Below are positions 55,776 to 64,000 of a DNA stretch of 64,000 nt, one piece after another (the stretch's first letter is position 1; every line of letters begins with the position of its first letter). The notes under the pieces are model-generated. The model was not told the origin of the DNA and did no database searches. It saw nothing but the letters and a program-made list of their open reading frames with translations. The position numbers and the translations under genes were made by a program. Origin of the DNA: Novacetimonas cocois. Lineage in GTDB: Bacteria; Pseudomonadota; Alphaproteobacteria; Acetobacterales; Acetobacteraceae. The stretch lies in assembly GCF_003311635.1 (NCBI RefSeq), contig NZ_QEXL01000014.1, positions 1-64,000 on the forward strand. The letters run 5' to 3'.

Positions 55776-57806
55776 ATGGCGAAAAAACCCGAAACGACAA
55801 CCAGTACAGCCCGCAAGGCCACCACGACGCGCAGGACACCCGCCGCCACGCGGACGGTGAAGCTGGACGCGCCCCTGCCGGCGGCGGAACTCGATACGGC
55901 TGTCACCCGCGCGCAGGCCGCGCTGGGGCAGCGGCAGAACGAGGACGGGCACTGGGTTTTCGATCTGGAGGCCGATGCCACCATCCCCGCGGAATATGTC
56001 CTGCTGGAACACTTCCTCGACCGGATCAACCCTGAGCTGGAGGGGCGGATCGGCGTCTATCTGCGTCGCATCCAGGGCGCGCATGGCGGATGGCCCCTGT
56101 ATGAAAACGGGAAATTCGACCTTTCCGCCTCCGTGAAGGCGTATTTCGCGCTCAAGGCCCTGGGCGATGACATCAACGCGCCGCACATGGTCCGCGCGCG
56201 GCAGGCGATCCTTGATCATGGCGGCGCGGAACGGACCAACGTCTTCACCCGCCTCCAGCTTGCGCTGTTTGGCGACGTTCCGTGGCATGCCGCGCCGGCC
56301 ATGCCGGTCGAACTGATGCTGATGCCCAAGAAGGCGCTGTTTTCGGTGTGGAACATGTCGTACTGGTCGCGCACGGTCATCGCACCGCTGCTGGTGCTGG
56401 GGGCATTGCGCCCGTGCGCGCTCAACCCGCGCGGCGTGCATGTGCCCGAACTGTTCGTCACGCCGCCGGACAAGGTGCGCGACTGGATCCGTGGACCGTA
56501 CCGCTCGCCCTGGGGCTACGTGTTCCAGTATCTCGACAAGATCCTGCATCCGGCGGAACGCTTTTTCCCGAAAAAGACGCGCCGTCGCGCGATTCGCGTG
56601 GCCGTGGACTTTGTCGAGGCGCGGCTCAACGGTGTGGACGGGCTGGGCGCGATCTATCCCGCGATGGCCAATACCGTCATGATGTTCCGTGCGCTCGGCG
56701 TGCCGGACACTGATCCGCGCGCCGTCGCCGCGTGGGAAGCGGTGCAGCGCCTGCTGGTCAACCAGGGCAAGGAAACCTATTGCCAGCCCTGCGTCTCGCC
56801 CATCTGGGATACCGGCCTGGCCGGGCATGCCATGATCGAGGCGGCCTCCGGTCCCGATGGCATCGCGACCGAGGAAACGAAGCAGAAGCTGGACAAGGCG
56901 GCCCAGTGGCTGCGTGAGCGCCAGATCCTCAACGTCAAGGGCGACTGGGCGCTGAACTGCCCTGACGTGAAGCCGGGCGGGTGGGCGTTCCAGTACAACA
57001 ACGACTATTACCCCGACGTGGATGATACGGCGGTCGTGGGCATGCTGCTGCATCGGCAGAACGATCCCGCCAATGAAGAGGCGCTGGAACGCGCGCGCCA
57101 CTGGATCATCGGCATGCAGAGCACCAATGGTGGCTGGGGCGCGTTCGATATCGACAACAACCTCGATGTCCTGAACCACATTCCCTTTGCCGATCATGGC
57201 GCGCTGCTTGACCCGCCGACCGCCGACGTGACGGCGCGCTGCATTTCCTTCCTGGCGCAGCTTGGCCATGGGGTGGACCGGCCCTATATCGAACGCGGGA
57301 TCGCCTATCTCCGCGCGGAGCAGGAGAAGGATGGATCGTGGTTCGGACGCTGGGGCACGAACTACATCTATGGCACATGGTCGGTGCTGTGCGCGCTGAA
57401 TGCCGCCGACGTGCCGCATGACGATCCGATGATCATCCGCGCCACCGACTGGCTGCGTCGCAAGCAGCGCGCCGATGGCGGCTGGGGCGAAGGGTGCGAG
57501 TCCTATGAAGGCGGGCCGCATGGCGAATACAGCCAGAGCCTGCCGTCACAGACCGCGTGGGCGGTGCTGGGGATGATGGCCGCGGGCCTGAAGAATGACG
57601 AGGCGGTGTCGCGTGGCGTGGCCTACCTTGCGCGCACGCAGGGCAAGGATGGCGAATGGGCGGAAGAACCGTACAACGCCGTCGGTTTCCCGAAGGTCTT
57701 CTACCTGCGGTATCATGGGTACCGTCAGTTCTTCCCGCTGCTGGCGCTGTCGCGTTACCGTAACCTGCAGACCAGCAACAGCGGTCGCGTCGGATACGGG
57801 TTCTGA
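55776..57806 (+). CDS. shc: Squalene-hopene cyclase
   Basis: Cyclises squalene to hopene and hopanol (also called hpnF). 676 residues, monotopic membrane enzyme. The catalytic DVDD motif is at residues 414-417 (YYPDVDDTAVV). Several QW repeats are visible (GGWGAFDIDNN, DGSWFGRWGTNYIYGTW, DGGWGEGCESYEG). The N-terminal 40 residues are Lys/Thr/Arg/Ala-rich and not part of the barrel. It follows hpnE by 75 bases and is 2 bases from hpnG. All catalytic features appear intact. Confidence 0.97.
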   Translation: MAKKPETTTSTARKATTTRRTPAATRTVKLDAPLPAAELDTAVTRAQAALGQRQNEDGHWVFDLEADATIPAEYVLLEHFLDRINPELEGRIGVYLRRIQGAHGGWPLYENGKFDLSASVKAYFALKALGDDINAPHMVRARQAILDHGGAERTNVFTRLQLALFGDVPWHAAPAMPVELMLMPKKALFSVWNMSYWSRTVIAPLLVLGALRPCALNPRGVHVPELFVTPPDKVRDWIRGPYRSPWGYVFQYLDKILHPAERFFPKKTRRRAIRVAVDFVEARLNGVDGLGAIYPAMANTVMMFRALGVPDTDPRAVAAWEAVQRLLVNQGKETYCQPCVSPIWDTGLAGHAMIEAASGPDGIATEETKQKLDKAAQWLRERQILNVKGDWALNCPDVKPGGWAFQYNNDYYPDVDDTAVVGMLLHRQNDPANEEALERARHWIIGMQSTNGGWGAFDIDNNLDVLNHIPFADHGALLDPPTADVTARCISFLAQLGHGVDRPYIERGIAYLRAEQEKDGSWFGRWGTNYIYGTWSVLCALNAADVPHDDPMIIRATDWLRRKQRADGGWGEGCESYEGGPHGEYSQSLPSQTAWAVLGMMAAGLKNDEAVSRGVAYLARTQGKDGEWAEEPYNAVGFPKVFYLRYHGYRQFFPLLALSRYRNLQTSNSGRVGYGF

Positions 57807-57808
57807 TC

Positions 57809-58507
57809 GTGGAAGCCTTTCAGCCGATGCCCGCAGGCGCGCCGTTCACGCGACTGGGTATTGTCGTGGGGATGGAGGCGGAAGCCGCGCTGATCCGCCC
57901 GTTTTTCCCCAATGCGCGTTTCGGGATCAGCGGCGCCACGCTGGACGGGGCGCGACGCGCGACCTCCACGCTGCTGGCCTGCGGGGTGGACGCGGTGCTG
58001 TCGTTCGGACTTGCGGCGGGCCTTGACCCCGCGCTGTATGCGGGGATCGTCCTGCTGCCGCGCCATGTCGTGGTCGATGGCGCGCGCATTCCCACCGATC
58101 CCGCCTTTTCCGACTGGCTGGGGCAGGGACTGCGCAGCGTGCAGCGGGGCGACCTGCTGCAGAGCGACGTGATCGTATCCGACGCCCCCCGGAAGGCTGA
58201 ACTGTTCGCCCGGAGCGGATGCGAGGGGCTGGATATGGAAAGCGGCGTCGTGGCGCAGGTCTGTTCCGAACGCAAGGTTCCCTTTGCGGTCCTGCGGGTG
58301 GTGTGCGATCCCGCCGACCGGACATTGCCGGCCGCCGCCGTCGTGGCATTGCAGGCGGATGGGGAAATCGCGCTGGGGCCGATCCTGCGCAGCGTGCTGG
58401 CCCATCCGGGGCAGATCCCGGCCCTCATTCAGGTGGGGCGCGATGCCGGCAGGGCGCGCAAGGCGATGCGCGCCATGCTGCAACGGCGCTTTCGCGGCGA
58501 TTCCTGA
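57809..58507 (+). CDS. hpnG: Hopanoid-associated nucleosidase HpnG
   Basis: A 232-residue member of the nucleoside phosphorylase/MTAN fold. In other bacteria HpnG removes adenine from adenosylhopane to give ribosylhopane. Visible features: LGIVVGMEAEAALIRPFF at about 15-32, VLSFGLAAGLDP near 67-78 and the purine-site GLDMESGVVAQVC around 139-151 (Met-Glu-Ser). GTG start two bases after the shc stop. Last gene of the hpn run here; hpnH, which makes adenosylhopane, is not in this window. Confidence 0.9.
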   Translation: MEAFQPMPAGAPFTRLGIVVGMEAEAALIRPFFPNARFGISGATLDGARRATSTLLACGVDAVLSFGLAAGLDPALYAGIVLLPRHVVVDGARIPTDPAFSDWLGQGLRSVQRGDLLQSDVIVSDAPRKAELFARSGCEGLDMESGVVAQVCSERKVPFAVLRVVCDPADRTLPAAAVVALQADGEIALGPILRSVLAHPGQIPALIQVGRDAGRARKAMRAMLQRRFRGDS

Positions 58508-58541
58508 CATCACATTGTATGTGATTGATAAGAAATAACAG

Positions 58542-58618
58542 AAGTTTTTGGGTGCCGCCTTTTTTCAAAAAGGCGGCATTCTTTTGAAGCTTTTTGCAAA
58601 AAGCTTCACCAAAAAACT
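58542..58618 (+). repeat. Dispersed intergenic repeat, full copy
   Basis: Forward copy: AAGTTTTTGGGT, GCCGCCTTTTTTCAAAAAGGCGGC, ATTCTTTT, GAAGCTTTTTGCAAAAAGCTTC, ACCAAAAAACT. 35 bases after hpnG. Confidence 0.92.
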
Positions 58619-58889
58619 CTGTACGATACGAAAAATCTATCGTCGGCAGGTTCCTGAAAACGGCATGAAACTGATTTCCCGAAATCCATGATCCCTGCCC
58701 CTGCGACGCGGCGCCGACAGGTCGCGGCTTCGCGCCGCAGGGGGCGGCAGACGATGCCTGAACATGCATGCAGCAGGCGGGTATCGGCCATGTATGGATT
58801 ACCGCGCTGTTTTCCCCTTATATTTCAAAAGATGACGCCGATCCGGTGGCTGACGTCGCACGTTCGGGATGCGTAAGGACATGCGGAAA

Positions 58890-58903
58890 TTGATTCGCGT
58901 CAA
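58890..58903 (+). promoter_or_regulatory. FNR/FixK-like binding site
   Basis: TTGATTCGCGTCAA fits the FNR/FixK consensus TTGAT-N4-ATCAA except for one base in the right half. It lies 60 bases upstream of the ackA start codon, a sensible place for an activator site. This suggests oxygen-responsive control of ackA-xfp. One site only, found by eye. Confidence 0.5.
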
Positions 58904-58962
58904 TGTGTCATCGGTTCGATAGTCGATAGGATCGCATCGGTAGTACGAAGGGATAGGCGGGC

Positions 58963-60168
58963 ATGACAAAGGCTGTTCTGGCATTGAACGCAGGGTCGTC
59001 CAGTCTGAAATTCGCCCTGTTCAGGGTCGATCCGACCGATACCCCCGCCAGTCCCAGCCACCGCATCGCGTCGGGCGAGGTGGAAGGCATCGATACCCAC
59101 CCGCATTTCCGCGCAAAGGACGCCGGTGGCAGGGTCCTGGTTGATGAAAGCTGGGACACCCATGCGGGTACGGCCGATCCCCACCACGGGCCGATGGCGA
59201 CCCTGATGGACTGGATTGGCGGCCATCTGGGCGGTCTGGAACTGATGGGGGTGGGGCATCGTGTGGTGCATGGCGGCCCCGATTTCATCCGGCCCGTGCG
59301 CATCACGCCCAAGATTCTGGGGGATCTGGCGGCACTGACCCCGTTCGCCCCCCTGCATCAGCCCGGCAGCCTGGCCCCGGCGCGCGCCCTGCTGGCGCAG
59401 CGGCCCGACCTGCCGCAGGTCGCCTGTTTCGACACGGCCTTTCACCATACGATGCCCGCCGTGGCGCAGGCGCAGGCGCTGCCCCGGTCGTATGCCGACA
59501 AGGGCGTGCGTCGCTATGGCTTTCATGGCCTGTCATACGAATATATCGCAAGCTGCCTGCGCGAACGCGCCCCCCATCTGGCGACGTCGCGCTGCATCGT
59601 CGCCCATATCGGCAGCGGCGCCAGCCTGTGCGCCATGTGCGAGGGACACAGCATCGACACCACGATGGGCTTTTCGGTGCTGGATGGCCTGATGATGGGG
59701 ACGCGATGCGGTCATCTCGACCCGGGCGTGATTCTGTACATGCTCAAGGAAGAGGGGCTTGGCGCGGCGGAGATCGAGACGATCCTGTACCACCGTTCCG
59801 GCCTGCTGGGCGTATCGGGCCTGTCCAATGACATGCGCGACCTGCATGCCCGCGCCGCCCATGACCCCGCTGTTACTGCGGCGCTGGATCTGTTTGTCTA
59901 TCGCTTCGTGCAGGAGGCCGGCATGATGGCGGCCTCCCTCCAGGGACTCGACGGGCTGGTCTTTACGGCGGGCATCGGGGAAAATGACGCCATCATCCGC
60001 GCCGCGATCTGCGGGCGGCTGGCATGGCTGGGCGTTCGGCTGGATGAGGCCGCGAACGCCGCGAACAACGAAATCATCAGCACATCCGACAGCAGGGTCG
60101 AGGTGCGGGTCATTCCCACGGATGAGGAAACGACGATCCGCCGCCATGTGATGATGTGTCTGGCGTAA
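58963..60168 (+). CDS. ackA: Acetate kinase
   Basis: Transfers phosphate from acetyl phosphate to ADP, giving acetate and ATP. 401 residues: the N-terminal [14 protein letters not shown] at about 6-19, [12 protein letters not shown] with the substrate His near 97-108, [29 protein letters not shown], the phosphate loop [23 protein letters not shown] and the C-terminal [13 protein letters not shown]. All catalytic features are present. 34 bases before xfp and surely co-transcribed with it. Confidence 0.95.
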   Translation: MTKAVLALNAGSSSLKFALFRVDPTDTPASPSHRIASGEVEGIDTHPHFRAKDAGGRVLVDESWDTHAGTADPHHGPMATLMDWIGGHLGGLELMGVGHRVVHGGPDFIRPVRITPKILGDLAALTPFAPLHQPGSLAPARALLAQRPDLPQVACFDTAFHHTMPAVAQAQALPRSYADKGVRRYGFHGLSYEYIASCLRERAPHLATSRCIVAHIGSGASLCAMCEGHSIDTTMGFSVLDGLMMGTRCGHLDPGVILYMLKEEGLGAAEIETILYHRSGLLGVSGLSNDMRDLHARAAHDPAVTAALDLFVYRFVQEAGMMAASLQGLDGLVFTAGIGENDAIIRAAICGRLAWLGVRLDEAANAANNEIISTSDSRVEVRVIPTDEETTIRRHVMMCLA

Positions 60169-60202
60169 CGGACACGAACAACTTGTTTCGAAAGGGACGC
60201 AG

Positions 60203-62572
60203 ATGAGTGAAACAGCATCCGCCAAGCCGTTATCGGCACAGGATATCGCGCTGTTTGACAAGTGGTGGCATGCCGCCAATTACCTGTCGATCGCGCAGAT
60301 TTACCTGCTGGCCAACCCGCTACTGCGCGAGCCGCTGAAGCTGGAAGATACCAAGCCACGCCTGCTGGGACATTGGGGCACGACACCGGGTCTGAATTTC
60401 CTGTATCTGCACCTCAACCGCATCATCCGCGAACAGGACCGCAGCATCCTGTTCGTCGCGGGGCCGGGACACGGGGCGCCGGGCGTCGTCGCCAATACCT
60501 ACCTTGAGGGGACCTATAGCGAGTATTTCCCCGAAGTGTCGCAGGACGCGGACGGGCTGGCGCGACTGGTCAAGCAGTTTTCCTTCCCCGGCGGCATTCC
60601 CAGCCACGCCGCCCCGACAACGCCGGGTTCAATCAACGAAGGCGGGGAACTGGGCTATTCCATTTCCCATGCCTATGGCGCGGTGTTCGACAATCCCGAC
60701 CTGATCGCCGCGTGCGTCGTCGGCGATGGCGAGGCCGAAACCGGGCCGCTGGCGACGTCATGGCACAGCAACAAGTTCCTTGATCCCAAGACCGATGGCG
60801 CGGTCCTGCCGATCCTGCACCTCAACGGTTACAAGATCGCGAACCCCACCGTGCTGGCGCGCATCCCGACCGAGGAACTGCTGTCGCTGTTCAAGGGATA
60901 TGGTTACGACCCGATCCTGGTCGAAGGCGACGTTCCCGACGTGATGCACCAGGCCATGGCAAGCGCGATGGACACGGCGTTTGCCCGCATCGACGCCATC
61001 CAGAAGGCCGCCCGGACCGAAGGCAAGACCGAACGGCCCGTATGGCCCATGATCATCATGCGCACGCCCAAGGGCTGGACCTGCCCCAAGACGGTGGACG
61101 GCCTGCGGGTCGAGGGATACTGGCGCGCCCATCAGGTGCCCTTTACCGATCTGGCCAACCCCGCGCATCTGAAGCTGCTCGACGAATGGCTGCACAGCTA
61201 CAAGCCTGAAGAGCTGTTTGACGAGAACGGCACCCTGATGCCCGAAATCGCGGCGCTGGCCCCCAAGGGCAACCGCCGGATGAGTGCCAATCCCCATGCG
61301 AATGGCGGCCTGCTGCGTCGCGACCTGCGCCTGCCGGATATCGCGCCCTATGCCGTTACGGTGGAATCGCCGGGCCACGCGCTTGGCGAAGGCACCCGCG
61401 TGCTGGGCACCTGGCTGCGTGACGTGATGAAGGAAAACCTGCCGTCACGCAATTTCCGCGTGCTGGCGCCGGATGAAAACAATTCCAACCGCCTGAACGC
61501 GGTGCTGGATGCGAGCGATCGCGCCTGGAATGCCGAAACGTTCGATTACGATGACCATCTGGCGGTCGATGGCCATGTGATGGAAATCCTGAGCGAGCAT
61601 ACATGCCAGGGCTGGCTGGAAGGTTACCTGCTGACGGGTCGTCATGGCTTCATGTCATGCTACGAGGCGTTCATCCACATCGTCGATTCGATGGTCAACC
61701 AGCACGCCAAGTGGATCAAGCAGGCCGATGAGGTGCCGTGGCGCGCGCCGATCTCCTCGCTCAACTACCTGCTGACGTCGCATGTCTGGCGGCAGGACCA
61801 TAACGGGTTCAGCCATCAGGACCCGGGTTTCATCGACCATGTCCTGAACAAGAAGGCCAAGACCGTCCGCGTGTATCTGCCGCCCGATGCGAATACGCTG
61901 CTGTGCACGGCGAAGACCTGTCTGGAAAGCCGGGACCGCGTGAACGTGATCGTGGCGGGCAAGCAGCCGGAGCCGCAGTGGCTGGACATGAACTCCGCCA
62001 TCGAACACTGCGCGCAGGGAATCGGCATCTGGGAATGGGCCAGCAACGACAAGGGGGGTGAGCCCGATGTCGTGATCGCCTGTGCCGGCGATGTCCCGAC
62101 CATCGAGGCGCTGGCCGCCACGCAGATCCTGAACGAACACCTGCCGGACCTGAAGGTGCGTGTCATCAACGTGGTGAATCTGCTGACGCTGCAGACCCCG
62201 CAGGAACATCCCGACGGGCTGGATGATGCGGTGTTCGACAGCCTGTTCACGATGGACAAGCCTGTGATCTTCGCGTTCCATGGCTATCCCGCGCTGATTC
62301 ACAAGCTGATTTACAAGCGGACCAACTGTCGCAATTTCCACGTCCACGGCTATCGTGAGGAAGGATCGACCACGACGCCGTTCGACATGACGGTGCGCAA
62401 CAATCTGGACCGTTTCCATCTGGTGCAGAATGTCATCCGTCGCGTGCCGGCACTGGCGGTCAAGGCGGCCTATGCCAATCAGCTGATCAATGACAAGCTG
62501 AACGAGCACAAGCGTTATGTCGCGCAGTACGGGCAGGACCTGCCGGAAGTGCGCAACTGGCGCTGGTCATAA
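60203..62572 (+). CDS. xfp: Phosphoketolase (Xfp)
   Basis: Thiamine-diphosphate enzyme splitting xylulose-5-phosphate and/or fructose-6-phosphate to acetyl phosphate plus a triose or tetrose phosphate. 789 residues, normal length. Visible motifs are [20 protein letters not shown] near 92-111, [20 protein letters not shown], the ThDP motif [31 protein letters not shown] and the C-terminal [26 protein letters not shown] precedes the ATG. Downstream of ackA, it feeds acetyl phosphate directly to acetate kinase for ATP. A strong terminator follows. Confidence 0.96.
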   Translation: MSETASAKPLSAQDIALFDKWWHAANYLSIAQIYLLANPLLREPLKLEDTKPRLLGHWGTTPGLNFLYLHLNRIIREQDRSILFVAGPGHGAPGVVANTYLEGTYSEYFPEVSQDADGLARLVKQFSFPGGIPSHAAPTTPGSINEGGELGYSISHAYGAVFDNPDLIAACVVGDGEAETGPLATSWHSNKFLDPKTDGAVLPILHLNGYKIANPTVLARIPTEELLSLFKGYGYDPILVEGDVPDVMHQAMASAMDTAFARIDAIQKAARTEGKTERPVWPMIIMRTPKGWTCPKTVDGLRVEGYWRAHQVPFTDLANPAHLKLLDEWLHSYKPEELFDENGTLMPEIAALAPKGNRRMSANPHANGGLLRRDLRLPDIAPYAVTVESPGHALGEGTRVLGTWLRDVMKENLPSRNFRVLAPDENNSNRLNAVLDASDRAWNAETFDYDDHLAVDGHVMEILSEHTCQGWLEGYLLTGRHGFMSCYEAFIHIVDSMVNQHAKWIKQADEVPWRAPISSLNYLLTSHVWRQDHNGFSHQDPGFIDHVLNKKAKTVRVYLPPDANTLLCTAKTCLESRDRVNVIVAGKQPEPQWLDMNSAIEHCAQGIGIWEWASNDKGGEPDVVIACAGDVPTIEALAATQILNEHLPDLKVRVINVVNLLTLQTPQEHPDGLDDAVFDSLFTMDKPVIFAFHGYPALIHKLIYKRTNCRNFHVHGYREEGSTTTPFDMTVRNNLDRFHLVQNVIRRVPALAVKAAYANQLINDKLNEHKRYVAQYGQDLPEVRNWRWS

Positions 62573-62618
62573 GACAAGGCGACCCGGACCCGGATTACCG
62601 GGTTCGGCGGATCCGGGA

Positions 62619-62651
62619 CCGGCGGTGGGCATGGCCTGCCGCCGGTTTTTT
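62619..62651 (+). terminator. Rho-independent terminator of ackA-xfp
   Basis: A 12-pair stem CCGGCGGTGGGC/GCCTGCCGCCGG (two G-T pairs) with a 3-base loop, followed by six T. 46 bases after the xfp stop. Confidence 0.9.
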
Positions 62652-62686
62652 ATGGGCAGGTTTTCCCGTGTTTGAAGAAAAAGAGT

Positions 62687-62767
62687 AAAAGTTTTTTGGT
62701 GAAGCTTTTTTCCAAAAAGCTTCGAAGAACGCCGCCTTTTTAAAAAAAGGCAGCATCCAAAAACTTC
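62687..62767 (-). repeat. Dispersed intergenic repeat, full copy
   Basis: Reverse-orientation copy with outer arms AAAAGTTTTTTGG ... CCAAAAACTTCTTT, GAAGCTTTTTTCCAAAAAGCTTC, and GCCGCCTTTTTAAAAAAAGGCAGC. Between the convergent xfp and efflux genes. Confidence 0.9.
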
Positions 62768-62968
62768 TTTATGATTTATGGGTGGCCCCTGGGGCTTTTC
62801 CGGCTTCTTTCCATTCAGGAAAAGAAGCACCAGCCCCTATTCCCCTGACGGAATTTGCAATCCCCAACCCGCATGGGGGCAAACGGGAAAGTGTCCGCCC
62901 CCCGGTTATTTTCAAGCACAAGGGAACGGACAGCCCGGCTGTCCGTTGTTTATGCGTATTCGTGCGGA

Positions 62969-64000
62969 TTACTGCTGGAACAGGTGCGCAAGGAAGTTCT
63001 GTTTCTCCAGCGAGATCGGCAGTGTCGTGTTGGTCAGCGCAACCCCCTGCCAGCCCGCGCCGATGGAGGTGTACAGGTCGATGGCATCCTGCAGCCGTTC
63101 CAGCCGCGCCATGGCCTCGGCATTCTGTGCGTTCAGGGTCGTCCGCTCCGTGGTCAGGACTTCGAGGAAGCCGACCAGACCCGCGCTGTAGAGCTTGCGC
63201 GCGCGTTCGCTGGCAAGGCTGCTGTCCTCGGCGGCCTTGGCCAGCAGTTCGGTATGTTCCTCGTCATCATGCCATGCGGCCATCGCGTCCTCGACTTCCT
63301 TGAAGCCCTTGAGCACGGTCTGGCGGTAATTCAGGCGGCTGGCCTCGGCTGCGGCCTGCGTCGCGCGGACCTGCGACGTCATCTTGCCACCATGCATCAG
63401 CGGCAGCGACGCCATCATCAGGAACTGCCAGCTCATGGTCGCGGCTTCCGTCATCTGGGACATGACGGATGCGTTCGGGTTGAAGCTGATGGGGATGCTG
63501 AAATTGGGATAAAGCTGCGACACCGCCATGCCGATGCGGGCCGTGGCTTCGGCGTACTGGCGTTCGGCCGAACGGATGTCGGGACGGTTGGCAATGACGA
63601 TCGACGGCAGGGTGGCGGGGAATTCCGGCACCTTCGGCAGGGGCTTGGGCACCTTCAGCTCGATTTCGGAGGTGCCGGGCATCTGCCCCATCAGCACGTC
63701 AAGCGCATGCGTGATCTGTGAGATATGGGTCTTGAGCGGTTCGCGCGCGGCAGTCTGGGAATCCAGCTCCGCCTTGGCCTGCGCGATCTGCATGGTGTTG
63801 CCCACGCCTTCGAGGTACAGGCGGTTGGTCAGGTCATAGGCATCCTGCGCGACGCGGATGTTGTTGTTCGCGATTTCAAGGCGCAGCTGCTGGTCACGCA
63901 GCATCATGTAATCGCTGGCGACCTCTGACAGGATCATGACCATCAGGGCGCGGCGGTCCTCGATCGTGGCCTCGACCGCGTATTTCTGCGCCTCGACACT
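62969..64000 (-). CDS. TolC-like outer-membrane efflux factor, 3' part
   Basis: The frame is open to the window edge, so the N-terminus (signal, lipobox and first part) lies outside. The visible 344 residues are the second half of an RND/NodT-type outer-membrane factor: LRLEIANNNIRVAQDAYDLT, then LALALG-like THALDVLMGQMPG, the family hallmark ANRPDIRSAERQYAEATARIG, and the repeated coiled-coil half RARKLYSAGLVGFLEVLTTE. It ends ISLEKQNFLAHLFQQ. Likely partner of an RND or MFS pump encoded beyond the edge; the lone RND permease at 19424-22723 is too far to infer linkage. Confidence 0.9.
   Translation of the reverse strand, partial: SVEAQKYAVEATIEDRRALMVMILSEVASDYMMLRDQQLRLEIANNNIRVAQDAYDLTNRLYLEGVGNTMQIAQAKAELDSQTAAREPLKTHISQITHALDVLMGQMPGTSEIELKVPKPLPKVPEFPATLPSIVIANRPDIRSAERQYAEATARIGMAVSQLYPNFSIPISFNPNASVMSQMTEAATMSWQFLMMASLPLMHGGKMTSQVRATQAAAEASRLNYRQTVLKGFKEVEDAMAAWHDDEEHTELLAKAAEDSSLASERARKLYSAGLVGFLEVLTTERTTLNAQNAEAMARLERLQDAIDLYTSIGAGWQGVALTNTTLPISLEKQNFLAHLFQQ

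Larger units (their letters stand above)
58508..58962. other. hpnG-ackA intergenic region
   Basis: 455 bases with no gene. It holds a repeat copy at 58542-58618 and, near the ackA start, the FNR/FixK-like palindrome. Bases 58620-58860 show nothing I can assign. Confidence 0.6.
62573..62968. other. Intergenic region between xfp and efflux gene
   Basis: About 400 bases without a gene, containing the xfp terminator (62619-62651), a repeat copy (62687-62767) and 200 bases with nothing recognised, 3' of the outer-membrane factor gene. Confidence 0.6.

Noticed and set aside
55752-57521. 589-codon frame antisense to squalene-hopene cyclase
   Set aside because: Shadow of shc; no domain or ribosome site recognised.
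4641-62767. Regular repeats as a CRISPR array
   Set aside because: Copies are dispersed over 58 kb, in both orientations, without spacers or cas genes.

Overview
The window looks like a chromosomal segment of an acetic acid bacterium (Acetobacteraceae, most likely Komagataeibacter or a close relative). This is inferred from four things: a complete hpnA-G hopanoid gene run, an acetate kinase/phosphoketolase pair, high-GC coding sequence, and a dispersed AAAAGTTTTTGG...CCAAAAACTTTT intergenic repeat present in nine copies. No search was run, so the genus is an inference.

Layout. 1-1177: decayed insertion-sequence remnants (IS1595-like and IS630-like). 1178-4606: rfbBACD, the dTDP-L-rhamnose operon. 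4607-11379: accessory stretch with an exported protein of unknown function, a type III restriction-modification operon (mod-res) and about 700 bp without a convincing gene. 11380-18788: glycosyltransferase island with an AT-rich GT32-like gene, two giant (about 1000 residue) bifunctional glycosyltransferases and a small protein made of the same Tyr-Pro-Asp-Val type repeats. 19292-19365: tRNA-Arg(ACG). 19424-31083: mainly housekeeping and transport genes (RND pump, gmk, dnaB, yigZ, radA, mlaF-mlaE, a Bcr/CflA-type MFS pump, a DUF3297 protein). 31286-38619: hpnN, an HpnL-like membrane protein and the riboflavin operon ribD-ribE-ribBA-ribH under an FMN riboswitch. 38977-46297: aquaporin, large porin, small conserved proteins, and a ThiF/MoeB - DsrE-like - SH3 gene group. 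46439-50108: pyk, tyrA, hpnL. 50297-58507: hpnA, hpnB, hpnC, hpnD, hpnE, shc (hpnF) and hpnG, all co-directional with several GTGA stop/start overlaps. 58963-62572: ackA-xfp preceded by an FNR/FixK-like palindrome. 62969-64000: 3' part of a TolC-like outer-membrane efflux gene running off the window.

How it fits together. HpnC, HpnD and HpnE convert farnesyl diphosphate to squalene, Shc cyclises squalene to hopene, HpnA, HpnB and HpnG belong to hopanoid side-chain elaboration, and HpnN (about 17 kb away) is the hopanoid transporter. Phosphoketolase and acetate kinase together turn sugar phosphates into acetyl phosphate and then acetate plus ATP. The rhamnose and glycosyltransferase genes point to a surface polysaccharide.

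The most unusual recurring structure is the nine-copy repeat. Each copy can fold as an outer stem enclosing two hairpins. Every copy lies just 3' of a gene, five of the nine lie between convergent genes, and both orientations occur.
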